From the NCBI GenBank assembly GCA_963169055.1, contig CAUJFU010000250.1, positions 1-13,929 of the forward strand: a stretch of DNA of 13,929 nucleotides, in the 5' to 3' direction. A program made the position numbers and the translations under genes. This DNA comes from Myxococcota bacterium (lineage in GTDB: Bacteria > Myxococcota_C > UBA6777). Shown here piece after piece: positions 6,593-13,929 of this stretch. A model generated the notes under the pieces. That model was not told the origin of the DNA. It was given only the letters and a program-made list of their open reading frames with translations, and ran no database searches. Within the stretch, counting starts at the first letter, position 1. Each line of letters opens with the position of its first letter.

Positions 6593-8120
6593 ACAGCGAA
6601 CTGCATCCCCCTTCCGACAGCTACTCGCTTCCCTCCAACCGAGGCTCGGAGGCTGCCTTGCTTTGGGTCTTGCGCTTGGATGGCTCTCCCAAAGCTATGC
6701 CCAAACACCACATCCTTCCGCCTCTTCCACAAACAGCTCACTCCGCCGATACAAAACCCACAGCAGAGCCGCGCTTTCTGACGGGGCATGGGGCTGCGCC
6801 GCAAAAAACAAACCCAACTGTGTCGATCCAAAAAAGAAGAAAAAGAAAAAGCTACAGGTCCTGTTTCGCAGGCCGTTCAAGAAGCAAAAAAGAGATCCTG
6901 AACGCTTAGAGATTGGGGGATTTCCGGCGCTTGGCTACAGCATTGACCGAGGATTGGGGCTAGGCGTGCTGTTAAACTTGGCGCGTTTTTCGCGGGGCTA
7001 TTACCCGTATCGTTGGCGCTTGCGCTTGCGAGCCCAATTCACTGCACGCATCGATCTCGCGGGAGGAATCGAGATCCCTTACCACGATCATTTCGTGGTA
7101 TTGGATCTGCCCAAAGTGAGCGAAGGCATCAGATTACAGCTACAAGCGGGCTTTCGGCGCTTTTCGACAGCGGGCTACTTCGGACTTGGCAACGCAGCCC
7201 CGACCTCTTCGCCTTGGGAGGGCATCGATCCCGAAAAAGCACCTGAGCAGTACCGAGCCGCTCGGCGTTATCAGCAATACGATCGGATCTACCCGCAGAT
7301 CGCTTTTGCAGCGCGAATCGCCTTGTGGCGACAGGGCAAACAGCGCCTTGAATTATTTTTGTCCACCGATCTCACTTACAACGTGTTGACGATCTACCCG
7401 GGTTCTCGGCTCGAAGAAGATGTGCGCGAAAGCACGCAAGATACCCAACGCGGCGCAGTGTTGCGCGGCCATCTCAAGGGCCTCGCACCGCATTTTTTGT
7501 GGATGAGTGCAGCGGGCCTGTTGTGGGAGACACGAGATCACGAATTCAATCCGACACGCGGAGGGTTTCATGAAATATCGCTGCGCGGTTCCCCCGGAGT
7601 GGATGCGCGGCTTGCGTTCGGTGGATTGAATGCAACGTTTCGATGGTATGTTCCGATCTATCGGGAGTATCTGGTTTTTGCAGCGCGATTGTTAGGCGAT
7701 ATCTTGTGGGGAACGGTTCCCTTTTACTTGTTGGCGGAGCATGGTGGTTTTTTTCCTGCGGGAACCTTCGGATCATCCGAAGGTTTGCGCGCTTTGCCGT
7801 TAGGCCGAATCCACGGAAAGATCAAGCTGCTTGGCACGATCGAGCTGCGGTCGATGTTCTGGTCGTTTCGGTTGTTTTCGCTGCCGATGCGTTTGGGAGC
7901 GCATCTGTACGCAGACGTTGGGCGCGCATGGTTGGACGACACCGAAGCCGCCAAGCGATTCGATGGGTTCCCTTCCACCGAGACGCTTTGGGGGTTGAAG
8001 ATCGCGGGCGGTGGCGGCCTGCGCTTGCAGTGGGGAGAAGCCATCGTCGTGCGCCTTGATCTGGGATACTCCAACACAGGCGATGTCGGGTTTTATTTGG
8101 GGACCGCACAAGCTTTTTAA
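6585..8120 (+). CDS. BamA/TamA-type outer-membrane barrel without POTRA domains, copy 1
   Basis: The open frame extends upstream into tkt. I place the start at TTG 6585 because it yields a normal signal peptide: MFKQR..., hydrophobic core [12 protein letters not shown], cleavage after SYA (residue 39). No good ribosome-binding site precedes it, so it may depend on coupling to tkt. The product is 511 residues. After cleavage come about 65 polar residues with a run of seven lysines (83-89), then from RLEIGG (about 107) a barrel of roughly 400 residues. Amphipathic strands, [21 protein letters not shown] and a C-terminal [10 protein letters not shown]...GYSN...F ending in Phe are typical of the Omp85/surface-antigen barrel, with an aromatic beta-signal for insertion by BAM. 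No POTRA repeats fit in the N-terminal part. The partner and cargo are unknown. It is followed 175 bp later by a close paralogue. Confidence 0.82.
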   Translation: MFKQRTASPFRQLLASLQPRLGGCLALGLALGWLSQSYAQTPHPSASSTNSSLRRYKTHSRAALSDGAWGCAAKNKPNCVDPKKKKKKKLQVLFRRPFKKQKRDPERLEIGGFPALGYSIDRGLGLGVLLNLARFSRGYYPYRWRLRLRAQFTARIDLAGGIEIPYHDHFVVLDLPKVSEGIRLQLQAGFRRFSTAGYFGLGNAAPTSSPWEGIDPEKAPEQYRAARRYQQYDRIYPQIAFAARIALWRQGKQRLELFLSTDLTYNVLTIYPGSRLEEDVRESTQDTQRGAVLRGHLKGLAPHFLWMSAAGLLWETRDHEFNPTRGGFHEISLRGSPGVDARLAFGGLNATFRWYVPIYREYLVFAARLLGDILWGTVPFYLLAEHGGFFPAGTFGSSEGLRALPLGRIHGKIKLLGTIELRSMFWSFRLFSLPMRLGAHLYADVGRAWLDDTEAAKRFDGFPSTETLWGLKIAGGGGLRLQWGEAIVVRLDLGYSNTGDVGFYLGTAQAF

Positions 8121-8133
8121 CGAAAGTCTTGTC

Positions 8134-8156
8134 TTGTGGCGCGTTTTGGGCCACAA
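8134..8156 (+). terminator. Hairpin between the two barrel genes, weak terminator candidate
   Basis: TTGTGGC (8134-8140) pairs perfectly with GCCACAA (8150-8156) around a nine-base loop, 14 bp after the stop of the first barrel gene. There is no T-tract directly after it; the T-rich TTGTTTTG comes about 16 bases later. It may be an attenuator or a stabilising stem, not a full terminator. Confidence 0.3.
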
Positions 8157-8280
8157 TCCGGCCTCTTGCCGTTGTTTTGTTGAGGGGTTCTATAGAGTGT
8201 TGAGAACCTTGGCGCTGGATGATCTTGCAAAAACGAGCGGATCTTGCGCGTGAATGGATAAAAGACGCAGTTGCACAGTT

Positions 8281-8286
8281 GAGGAG
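8281..8286 (+). promoter_or_regulatory. Ribosome-binding site deciding the start at 8296
   Basis: GAGGAG lies nine bases before ATG 8296, while the in-frame ATG at 8254 has only a weak GAGCGG-type match. A second in-frame ATG at 8305 is also close, so the site fixes the start only within three codons. Confidence 0.45.
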
Positions 8287-8295
8287 CGAGCGGAG

Positions 8296-9972
8296 ATGAG
8301 GGAGATGTCGAAGGTTCAACGTCGAGCGAGAAAGACACACAAGGTTTCAAGCGAAAAGCCAGAGACGCTTTTTGTGCGTAGTGGCGGCGCAAAAGCCAGC
8401 CTACGCCGCGTGTTGTTGTGTGCGGTGGGGATCGGCGGGTGGCTGTTGTGGGGAGGGCTGGCATGGTCCCTGCCTCAAAGCTTTCAAGAGACGGGCAGTT
8501 CGGGATTTTTAAAGAGCAGAGGTGAACGCTCGCTGTATGCGCGCCTTGCGGGCTGGTCTCTTGAAGAGACTCCTGCGCCGCGCCTTGTTGCACAAGCCCC
8601 CAAAGCAGCCGATGACGCCGCCAACAAAACCGAGCGCAACATCAAAGACACCCAAGAAGCGCTCGAAGCACAAAAAAACAAAAAGACGCAGATCTTTGTG
8701 AAGCGCCCGATCAAAGCCCTCGCAAGCAAAGAGGCTCCCAAAAAAGATCCCAATCGCCTAGAGATTGGGGGACTTCCAGCCGTCAACTACAACATCGACA
8801 CGGGTTTTGGTGTGGGTGTGATCTTGAACCTTGCGCGGTTTGCGCCCGGCTATTACCCCTATCGTTGGCGTCTCTTTTTGCAGATCTACACCACGCTCCG
8901 CCCTGATCCTGCGGGTGGTGTCGAAAACCCTTATCACAGCCACTTCTTGGAATTGGATATGCCCGGGATCATCGAAGGCGTGCGACTTCGTGCGCGTGTT
9001 GAGTTTCGACGCTTTTCCACAGCAGGCTATTTCGGACTTGGCAACGCTGCCGAAAAAGCAGAGCCTTGGAACGCCATTGATTCTGCTGCCGATCCCGAAG
9101 GCTACCGAGCCGCCCGCCGCTACCAACAATACGACCGCATCTATCCGTTTGCGTCCTTGGGAGCGCGCATCGCGCTGTGGCAACGCGGCAAAGAACGCCT
9201 CGAACTCTTCTTGACAGGCGCATTTACCTACAACTTTATGAACGTCTACCCGGGTTCGCGCCTCGAACAAGATATCAACGAAAGCAAAACCAACACCGCA
9301 AAAGCCCAAGAGATCCGCCAACAACTGCGCGGCGTCACACAACACGCCCTACTCGAAGGCGGTATCGGCTTGCTGTGGGATACCCGCGACAACGAATTCA
9401 CCCCCCAGCGCGGTATCTTGCATGAGATCTCTTTTCGCGGCTCCCCCGGCGTCGATGCGAATCTCTCTTATGCCGGATTCAACGCAACCTTGCGCTTCTA
9501 CCAATCCATCTACAAAGAATATCTCGTGATCGCCTTCCGCATCTTGGGCGATATCATGCTCGGCAACGTTCCCTTTTATCTCATGGCCGAACATGGGGGC
9601 TTTTTTGCTGGAAACACGCTTGGCGCAGGTGGTGGTTTGCGTGCCGTCCCAACAGGCCGCTACCACGGCAAGATCAAGATGCTCGGAAACCTCGAACTGC
9701 GCTCCAAATTCTTGACCTTCAATATCGGAACGGTTCCCTTTAGCCTCGGAGTCTTGGCCTTTTTCGACTTTGGTCGGGCATGGTTGGATTTCTCTGGCAG
9801 AACAGAAATCTTCGACGGCACGAATACCGCCGAAAACCTGTTTGGAATGAAGTTTTCGGGTGGCGGTGGTCTGCGTATCCAATGGGGCGAATCCTTGGTC
9901 GTGCGCCTTGACGTGGGATACTCCAACATCGGTGAATTGGGCTTTTACCTTGATATCGCCCACATCTTCTAA
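8296..9972 (+). CDS. BamA/TamA-type outer-membrane barrel without POTRA domains, copy 2
   Basis: With the start at ATG 8296 the product is 558 residues; ATG 8254 would add 14, and a GTG 26 codons into the chosen frame would give a more ordinary signal peptide but has no ribosome-binding site. The N-terminus is unusually long and basic (about 38 residues) before the hydrophobic core VLLCAVGIGGWLLWGGLA, with cleavage likely near AWS. A polar linker of about 95 residues, rich in Ala, Lys and Glu (a possible coiled coil near 106-128), precedes the barrel starting at RLEIGG (154). Barrel motifs repeat those of the upstream gene: [40 protein letters not shown], the C-terminal GGGGLRIQWGE and terminal Phe. 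The first 40 barrel residues share 30 identities with copy 1. It is therefore a tandem duplicate, diverged in linker and signal. It mostly uses C-ending codons, unlike copy 1. Confidence 0.85.
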   Translation: MREMSKVQRRARKTHKVSSEKPETLFVRSGGAKASLRRVLLCAVGIGGWLLWGGLAWSLPQSFQETGSSGFLKSRGERSLYARLAGWSLEETPAPRLVAQAPKAADDAANKTERNIKDTQEALEAQKNKKTQIFVKRPIKALASKEAPKKDPNRLEIGGLPAVNYNIDTGFGVGVILNLARFAPGYYPYRWRLFLQIYTTLRPDPAGGVENPYHSHFLELDMPGIIEGVRLRARVEFRRFSTAGYFGLGNAAEKAEPWNAIDSAADPEGYRAARRYQQYDRIYPFASLGARIALWQRGKERLELFLTGAFTYNFMNVYPGSRLEQDINESKTNTAKAQEIRQQLRGVTQHALLEGGIGLLWDTRDNEFTPQRGILHEISFRGSPGVDANLSYAGFNATLRFYQSIYKEYLVIAFRILGDIMLGNVPFYLMAEHGGFFAGNTLGAGGGLRAVPTGRYHGKIKMLGNLELRSKFLTFNIGTVPFSLGVLAFFDFGRAWLDFSGRTEIFDGTNTAENLFGMKFSGGGGLRIQWGESLVVRLDVGYSNIGELGFYLDIAHIF

Positions 9973-9996
9973 TCAAAAAGACGACAGGTAGAGACA

Positions 9997-12900
9997 TTGC
10001 GACGGTCTTGGTTTGTAGGGTTGGGGTTGTTGTTTGTGGGATCGGGTGCATGCGGGGTGGGACTCGAACTGCTGTGGACACGGATGTTGATGGGAGTGTT
10101 TGGCGGAACGACCTTGGCGGTAGTCACCGTGTTAACCGCCTATATGGGGGGATTGGCGTGGGGATCTTGGTGGGGAGGGCGTTGGGTGGATCGCCTCGGT
10201 GGGGGGCAGCGAGCAGCTTGGCGAGCGGCGTGGTTGTATGGTCTTTGCGAGATCAGCGTGGGCTTATGGGCGCTTAGTTTGCCTTGGTGGATCGGGGGAT
10301 TACCGACCCTTCAACGCGCAGTGGCCGAAGGATGGGGAGCCAACGGTTTAACGGCGGGTCGATTTGTGATCTGCGTCTTGTTGCTAGGCGTTCCCACAAC
10401 GCTGATGGGCGCGACGTTACCGCTGATCAGTCGAGCTTTTTTGCGAGATACCCGATGGTTGGGAGCAGAAGTCGGGCGCTTGTACGCGCTCAACACCGCA
10501 GGAGCGGTCTTTGGAGCCTTTGCGCTGGGATTTTTTCTCTTGCCGTGGTGGGGTATCTGGCGTTCACTGTGTTGGCTCGCAGGGATCGATATCTTGATCG
10601 GCGTCTTCGCATGTATCGCCGCGATATGGATGCGCTCACAAAATCCCCCTACTTCGGATGCGATCGAACAGCAGACCCTCATTTCTGCCACAACCTCTCC
10701 TTCGGCCTCGAAACAGCCCCCGACTTCGGATGCAATCGAACAGCAGGCTCTGATTTCTGCAACGTTCTCTCCCACGCTCTCCGATGCTCTTGCGAAAAAG
10801 ACCGCCATTTCGGATGAGTCGGACAACGAGATATCGAACGAATGGGACAACGAGATATCGAACGAATGGGACAACGAAGACCTCGAACAGGCGGCGACGC
10901 TCCAACGCCTACAAGATGCCCGATGGATGGTGGGTTGGGGGTTGGCATGTAGCGGATGCTTGGGGATGATCGCACAAGTTGCGTGGACACGGGCTTTTTC
11001 GATGATCTTGGGATCGTCAACGTATGCTTTTTCGATGATCTTGGTGGTGTTTTTGATGGGATTGGCCCTTGGCGGTGCGATCGGCGGGTGGCTCGCTCGA
11101 CGCACCGAACGATTGGGGTGGCTTTTGGGGCTGGTCTTTGGGGTCGCAGCGCTCGGAGTGTACTGGACCGTGTTGTCAATGGATGCTTTACCGCTGCTGT
11201 TTTTCCGATGGACTCGGGGTTTAGAACTATCGCCGTGGGCCTTATTAGGGATCAAAGCCGCGTTGTGTGGTGGGATGATGTGTGTGCCGACCTTGGCGAT
11301 GGGGATGTCTTTTCCGTTGGCTTTGCAAGCGTGGTGGCGTCTCGGCCAGCAGATCCGAGCCGAAGAACACGCCTCCCCAAAAGCCTATCCATCGGCGGAA
11401 TCAAGCATCCTCACCAACGATGCCTATCCATCGACAGAATCAAGCATCGCCACCAAGAAAGCCTATCCATCGGCGGAATCAAGCATCGCCACCAACGATG
11501 CCTATCCATCGGCAGAATCAAACATCACCACCAATGATGCCTATCCATCGACAGAAACAGACGATGCGACGAAGAAGGCGCAGCCGTTGGGTTCTGAGGT
11601 GGGTCGGTTGTACGCGCTCAATACGATGGGGGCGATTGTGGGATCTGCGTCGGTGGGTTTTGTGTGGATTCCTTGGTTCGGTGTGCAAGGGTCGTTGGGG
11701 TGGGTGGCCTTTGGGTATAGCTTATGGGGGATCTTGCTTTGGAGCGAAGAGGCGAAAGAACGGGGCTTTTGGCGAGCATTGGGTTTGGCAAGCGGCTTGG
11801 TGGTGGTGGGCGTGGTGTGGTGTTGGACGCCTGTTTGGTCACCGCATCGGATGAGTTTGGGGTTGTTTCGTGTGGCTCATCTCAAGCGCATGACTGAAGA
11901 GGCTTTGCGCCAACCCGCTCCTGTGCTGTTCTACCGCGAAGGACTCCATACCACTGTCACAGTGGAGCGATTTGGCCCGCATATCGGCCTAAAAGTCAAC
12001 GGCAAGACAGACGCTTCGACCGCAAGCGATATGCCGACACAGATCTTATCGGGGGCGCTGCCGTTGCTGCTGCACCCAAAAGCGCGAGATGTCGCGGTGA
12101 TCGGTTGGGGTTCAGGGGTCACGGTGGGTTCGGTGTTGCAATTCCCCGTCAAACGGGTGATCGCGATCGAGCTAGAGCCTGCGGTGGTTGAAGGTGCAAA
12201 GTTCTTCGCGCCTTGGAACCACCAACCCGAGCGCGATCCGCGTTTGCAGATCCGCTTGGATGACGGCAGAAACTTTCTTGCGGTATCAAGGGAGCATTTT
12301 GATGTCTTGATCTCGGAACCTTCGAATCCTTGGATGAGCGGTGTGAGCGCTTTGTTCACGGTCGAATTTTTTCAACTGGCGCGGGCGCGGCTTCGCCGTG
12401 ATGGGATCTTGTGTCAGTGGATTCAATTGTATGAACTTTCACCCGATAATATCCGTGCGCTGCTGCACTCGGTGGTACGGGTGTTTCCGCACGTTTATTT
12501 GTTTGCTCTCTCCAGACGTAGCCGCGACACGCTGTTGATCGCAACCTTACAACCGCTCCAGATCCAACGTGACGCCATCGCCCAACACTTCGCACACAAA
12601 CGTAGCCGCGCCGAGTTGCTGCGGGGCGGGATGAATCACCCGATCGATCTTTTGCCCCGACTACTCGCAGACGATGAAGCCTTGCGGATCTTGACACGAG
12701 GAGCCGCCCTCAACACCGATGACAACGCACGTTTGGAGATGCGCGCTCCATTTGAATTATTAACCCACGTCGAAACAGACGGTGCCAAGGTCTTGTTGAA
12801 CGATCTTGGATCTCGCGCCCATCGTTGGTCTCGACTCTTTCCGTTGCCTGTTCTCGCCAAAGAAGCCCCTCCCTCTTTGCGTGCAGCCTTTGAAGCCGAA

Positions 12901-13536
12901 CTCGCCCTCGCGTGGCTGCGCTTTGGCGATCCATCACGCGCCGCTCTCTCCCTTCAGATCGCCCACCGCAAACTCCAACAAGCCCTCTCGCTTTCGATCA
13001 CCCACCCCAAACCCCCATCAGCCCCCGCACGCTCGAATCCGCCCAAAGCTACCTCGGCGCTTTCGACCTCTGCATCTGTACACAAATCGCCCGAATATCC
13101 GCCCCAAATCACGCTTATCAAAGCAATCCATCAAGCCCAACAGGTGTGGTCTTTGTTAACGCAAGCCCGCACCGCCGCAAAGATCGAGGCATGTGTTCCC
13201 GCTTTACAAAACGAACACTTCCAACCCGTCCCTTCCCACTGCCCAACGCTTTTTCCCCGACTCCCCATGACCACACGCGATCGCGCCCAAGTGATGGCGC
13301 TTTCCAGACGTCACCCTCGGCGGATCATGACGCGAGGCTTGTTGCTCTACCGCAAAGGCCAAAAAAAGGCGGCGCTTCGTGAACTTGCGCACCTGATCCA
13401 AACGCCCGCCTTTTTGCGCCAAAATCCGGGCGGATACTTCCTCTTGGGCCAACTTTATCAAGCCGCCCAGATCGAACCCGAAGCCGTCTGGTTCACCCGC
13501 CTTTTTGTCCAATCCACCGAGGCGAACAACCCGTAA
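9997..13536 (+). CDS. Fused MFS-like membrane protein / spermidine-synthase-like domain with repeat-filled loops
   Basis: The 1179-residue protein begins at TTG 9997, with a weak AGGTAGAG-type site upstream and 24 bp after the barrel stop. Residues 1-213 and about 309-610 are two related membrane halves; both contain EVGRLYALNT followed by GA and a hydrophobic stretch (158-167 and 534-543), the hallmark of MFS-like/spermidine-synthase fusions. Between and inside the halves lie repetitive inserts (217-292 and 463-527). A Rossmann domain follows (about 640-840): VNGKTDAS, GWGSG (703-707), IELEP with E725, DDGRNF (755-760) and SEPSNPWMSG (773-782). In SpeE enzymes the corresponding sites are GGGDG and an Asp-x-x-Asp-Pro loop; here both Asp are replaced, so standard aminopropyl transfer is doubtful, though nucleotide or decarboxy-AdoMet-like binding is plausible. 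The C-terminus (about 965-1179) has TPR-like helices separated by a Pro-rich linker. It is an inner-membrane protein; the substrate is unknown. Confidence 0.85.
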   Translation: MRRSWFVGLGLLFVGSGACGVGLELLWTRMLMGVFGGTTLAVVTVLTAYMGGLAWGSWWGGRWVDRLGGGQRAAWRAAWLYGLCEISVGLWALSLPWWIGGLPTLQRAVAEGWGANGLTAGRFVICVLLLGVPTTLMGATLPLISRAFLRDTRWLGAEVGRLYALNTAGAVFGAFALGFFLLPWWGIWRSLCWLAGIDILIGVFACIAAIWMRSQNPPTSDAIEQQTLISATTSPSASKQPPTSDAIEQQALISATFSPTLSDALAKKTAISDESDNEISNEWDNEISNEWDNEDLEQAATLQRLQDARWMVGWGLACSGCLGMIAQVAWTRAFSMILGSSTYAFSMILVVFLMGLALGGAIGGWLARRTERLGWLLGLVFGVAALGVYWTVLSMDALPLLFFRWTRGLELSPWALLGIKAALCGGMMCVPTLAMGMSFPLALQAWWRLGQQIRAEEHASPKAYPSAESSILTNDAYPSTESSIATKKAYPSAESSIATNDAYPSAESNITTNDAYPSTETDDATKKAQPLGSEVGRLYALNTMGAIVGSASVGFVWIPWFGVQGSLGWVAFGYSLWGILLWSEEAKERGFWRALGLASGLVVVGVVWCWTPVWSPHRMSLGLFRVAHLKRMTEEALRQPAPVLFYREGLHTTVTVERFGPHIGLKVNGKTDASTASDMPTQILSGALPLLLHPKARDVAVIGWGSGVTVGSVLQFPVKRVIAIELEPAVVEGAKFFAPWNHQPERDPRLQIRLDDGRNFLAVSREHFDVLISEPSNPWMSGVSALFTVEFFQLARARLRRDGILCQWIQLYELSPDNIRALLHSVVRVFPHVYLFALSRRSRDTLLIATLQPLQIQRDAIAQHFAHKRSRAELLRGGMNHPIDLLPRLLADDEALRILTRGAALNTDDNARLEMRAPFELLTHVETDGAKVLLNDLGSRAHRWSRLFPLPVLAKEAPPSLRAAFEAELALAWLRFGDPSRAALSLQIAHRKLQQALSLSITHPKPPSAPARSNPPKATSALSTSASVHKSPEYPPQITLIKAIHQAQQVWSLLTQARTAAKIEACVPALQNEHFQPVPSHCPTLFPRLPMTTRDRAQVMALSRRHPRRIMTRGLLLYRKGQKKAALRELAHLIQTPAFLRQNPGGYFLLGQLYQAAQIEPEAVWFTRLFVQSTEANNP
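10645..10788 (+). repeat. Two in-frame 72-bp repeats in the central loop
   Basis: Two 24-codon units (10645-10716 and 10717-10788) both begin PPTSDAIEQQ and continue LISAT; similarity is strong over the first 16-17 codons and fades afterwards. They extend the loop between the two membrane halves of the fusion protein, the loop that is cytoplasmic in MFS proteins. Confidence 0.8.
10822..10878 (+). repeat. Exact 24-bp tandem repeat encoding DNEISNEW
   Basis: The 24-bp unit at 10822-10845 is repeated without change at 10846-10869, and a third, partial copy (the first eight bases match) follows. Each unit encodes DNEISNEW. Exact identity means recent slippage or strong conservation. Being a multiple of three, copy-number change would alter loop length without a frameshift. 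Confidence 0.9.
11383..11577 (+). repeat. Five 39-bp tandem repeats encoding AYPS(A/T)ESSIAT(ND/KK)
   Basis: Five 13-codon units start at 11383, 11422, 11461, 11500 and 11539. Each begins GCCTATCCATCG. Units with Ala at position 5 end in Asn-Asp (1, 3, 4); units with Thr end in Lys-Lys (2, 5), so there is a higher-order pattern. They fill the loop just before the second EVGRLYALNT segment; the equivalent loop of the first half has no insert. Confidence 0.92.
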
Positions 13537-13542
13537 GGCAAA

Positions 13543-13929
13543 TCAAGAGCGCAGCAAAGACAAGATCGCGCCCGCCAATCGAAAGGAACCCGTAATCAAG
13601 CCGACTTCGTTGGGCAGAAGGTGCTGTTGGAGCGCCTGAAAAGCGGAGGGGATATCGGGATAAAGCTCAAGATGGGCAGGCAACTCGACTTGTGCGACTT
13701 CGCGCAGGGTTTCCATCGAAACACCGCGTGGCCCGGGGTTAGGGACCAAGATCAACAGAGGGCAAGCGCTCGCTACCAACGCAAGGATCTCGACCAAACG
13801 CTTGTCTTGAGAAAGGGCCAATAACACGCAAGCGGGCGGTTGTTGCTTGTGGATCAAGCAAGCATCCAAAGAGGCTTGAACGGAACGCGGAGTATGCGCT
13901 GTATCGAGCAAGATCAAGCCATCCACCGA
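13543..13929 (-). CDS. folC: FolC-like bifunctional folylpolyglutamate/dihydrofolate synthase, C-terminal part
   Basis: This is a partial gene whose 5' part lies beyond the right edge; about 128 codons are visible, and the GTG near the edge is simply an internal Val. The sequence fits the Mur-ligase C-terminal domain of FolC, which adds glutamate to folates in the cytoplasm: a hydrophobic strand leading to LDTAHTP (FolC normally has DGAHNP), then a helix, a VLLALSQDK strand (compare the DKD region), and near the end LITGSFRLAGAI, matching the family's GSLYLVGEV-type ending. The DGAHNP site is changed at two positions (Gly to Thr, Asn to Thr), so the enzyme could be divergent, or belong to a related ligase; the ATP-binding P-loop is not in view. 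It converges on the fusion gene with 6 bp between stop codons, leaving no room for a terminator. Confidence 0.7.
   Translation of the reverse strand, partial: SVDGLILLDTAHTPRSVQASLDACLIHKQQPPACVLLALSQDKRLVEILALVASACPLLILVPNPGPRGVSMETLREVAQVELPAHLELYPDIPSAFQALQQHLLPNEVGLITGSFRLAGAILSLLRS

Noticed and set aside
8166-8196. Possible promoter TTGCCG with TATAGA before barrel gene 2
   Set aside because: Only four of six matches at each box and a 19-bp spacer; too weak to list as a feature, though the 175-bp gap could hold a promoter.
10645-11577. CRISPR array or VNTR outside coding sequence
   Set aside because: The repeats are adjacent without spacers, are in frame, and lie within one long gene with conserved membrane segments on both sides.

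Overview
The window reads as a chromosomal segment of a Gram-negative bacterium. It encodes two outer-membrane beta-barrel proteins, a Sel1 protein with periplasm-type cysteine pairs, and a transketolase very close in length and motifs to the proteobacterial enzyme. GC content is middling to slightly GC-rich. The mix of Cys-paired Sel1 repeats, POTRA-less Omp85-type barrels and an MFS/spermidine-synthase fusion would suit a deltaproteobacterial or myxobacterial-type lineage, but this is an impression and not a demonstrated assignment. I see no tRNA, rRNA, CRISPR, IS element or phage gene, so nothing marks a mobile island.

Left part (1-4373, minus strand): a tight five-gene run read right to left. 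It begins with a 373-residue all-alpha protein carrying two Asp-rich motifs spaced as in class I terpene synthases (YtpB/DUF2600-like, tentative). Next comes a DUF5685-type protein with its own acidic helix, one membrane segment and a C-terminal tail with 30 cysteines in about 115 residues. Then follow a membrane-anchored Sel1-repeat protein with five Cys pairs, an alpha/beta hydrolase of the Bem46/ABHD17 type, and the 5' end of a secreted protein that runs off the window. Junctions are zero-gap (TAGATG), 9 bp, a 4-bp ATGA overlap and 52 bp, so this is very probably one transcript. It is the most likely place for an undescribed system: two isoprenoid-synthase-fold candidates plus membrane and periplasmic partners.

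Middle (4374-4594): a 221-bp divergent control region holding a perfect 14-bp inverted repeat (arms 48 bp apart), between the minus-strand operon and transketolase.

Right part (4595-13536, plus strand): transketolase, then two tandem paralogous BamA/TamA-type barrels without POTRA domains, then an 1179-residue MFS-like/spermidine-synthase-like fusion. The fusion has three families of in-frame tandem repeats inserted in its loops, an atypical aminopropyltransferase active site and a C-terminal helical extension. The last gene (13543 to the window end, minus strand) is the C-terminal part of a FolC-like Mur ligase, converging on the fusion gene with only 6 bp between stop codons.

Two genome-style traits stand out: GATC is about threefold over-represented by hand count, and synonymous third-position choice switches in blocks between G/T-ending and C-ending codons, sometimes inside one gene.
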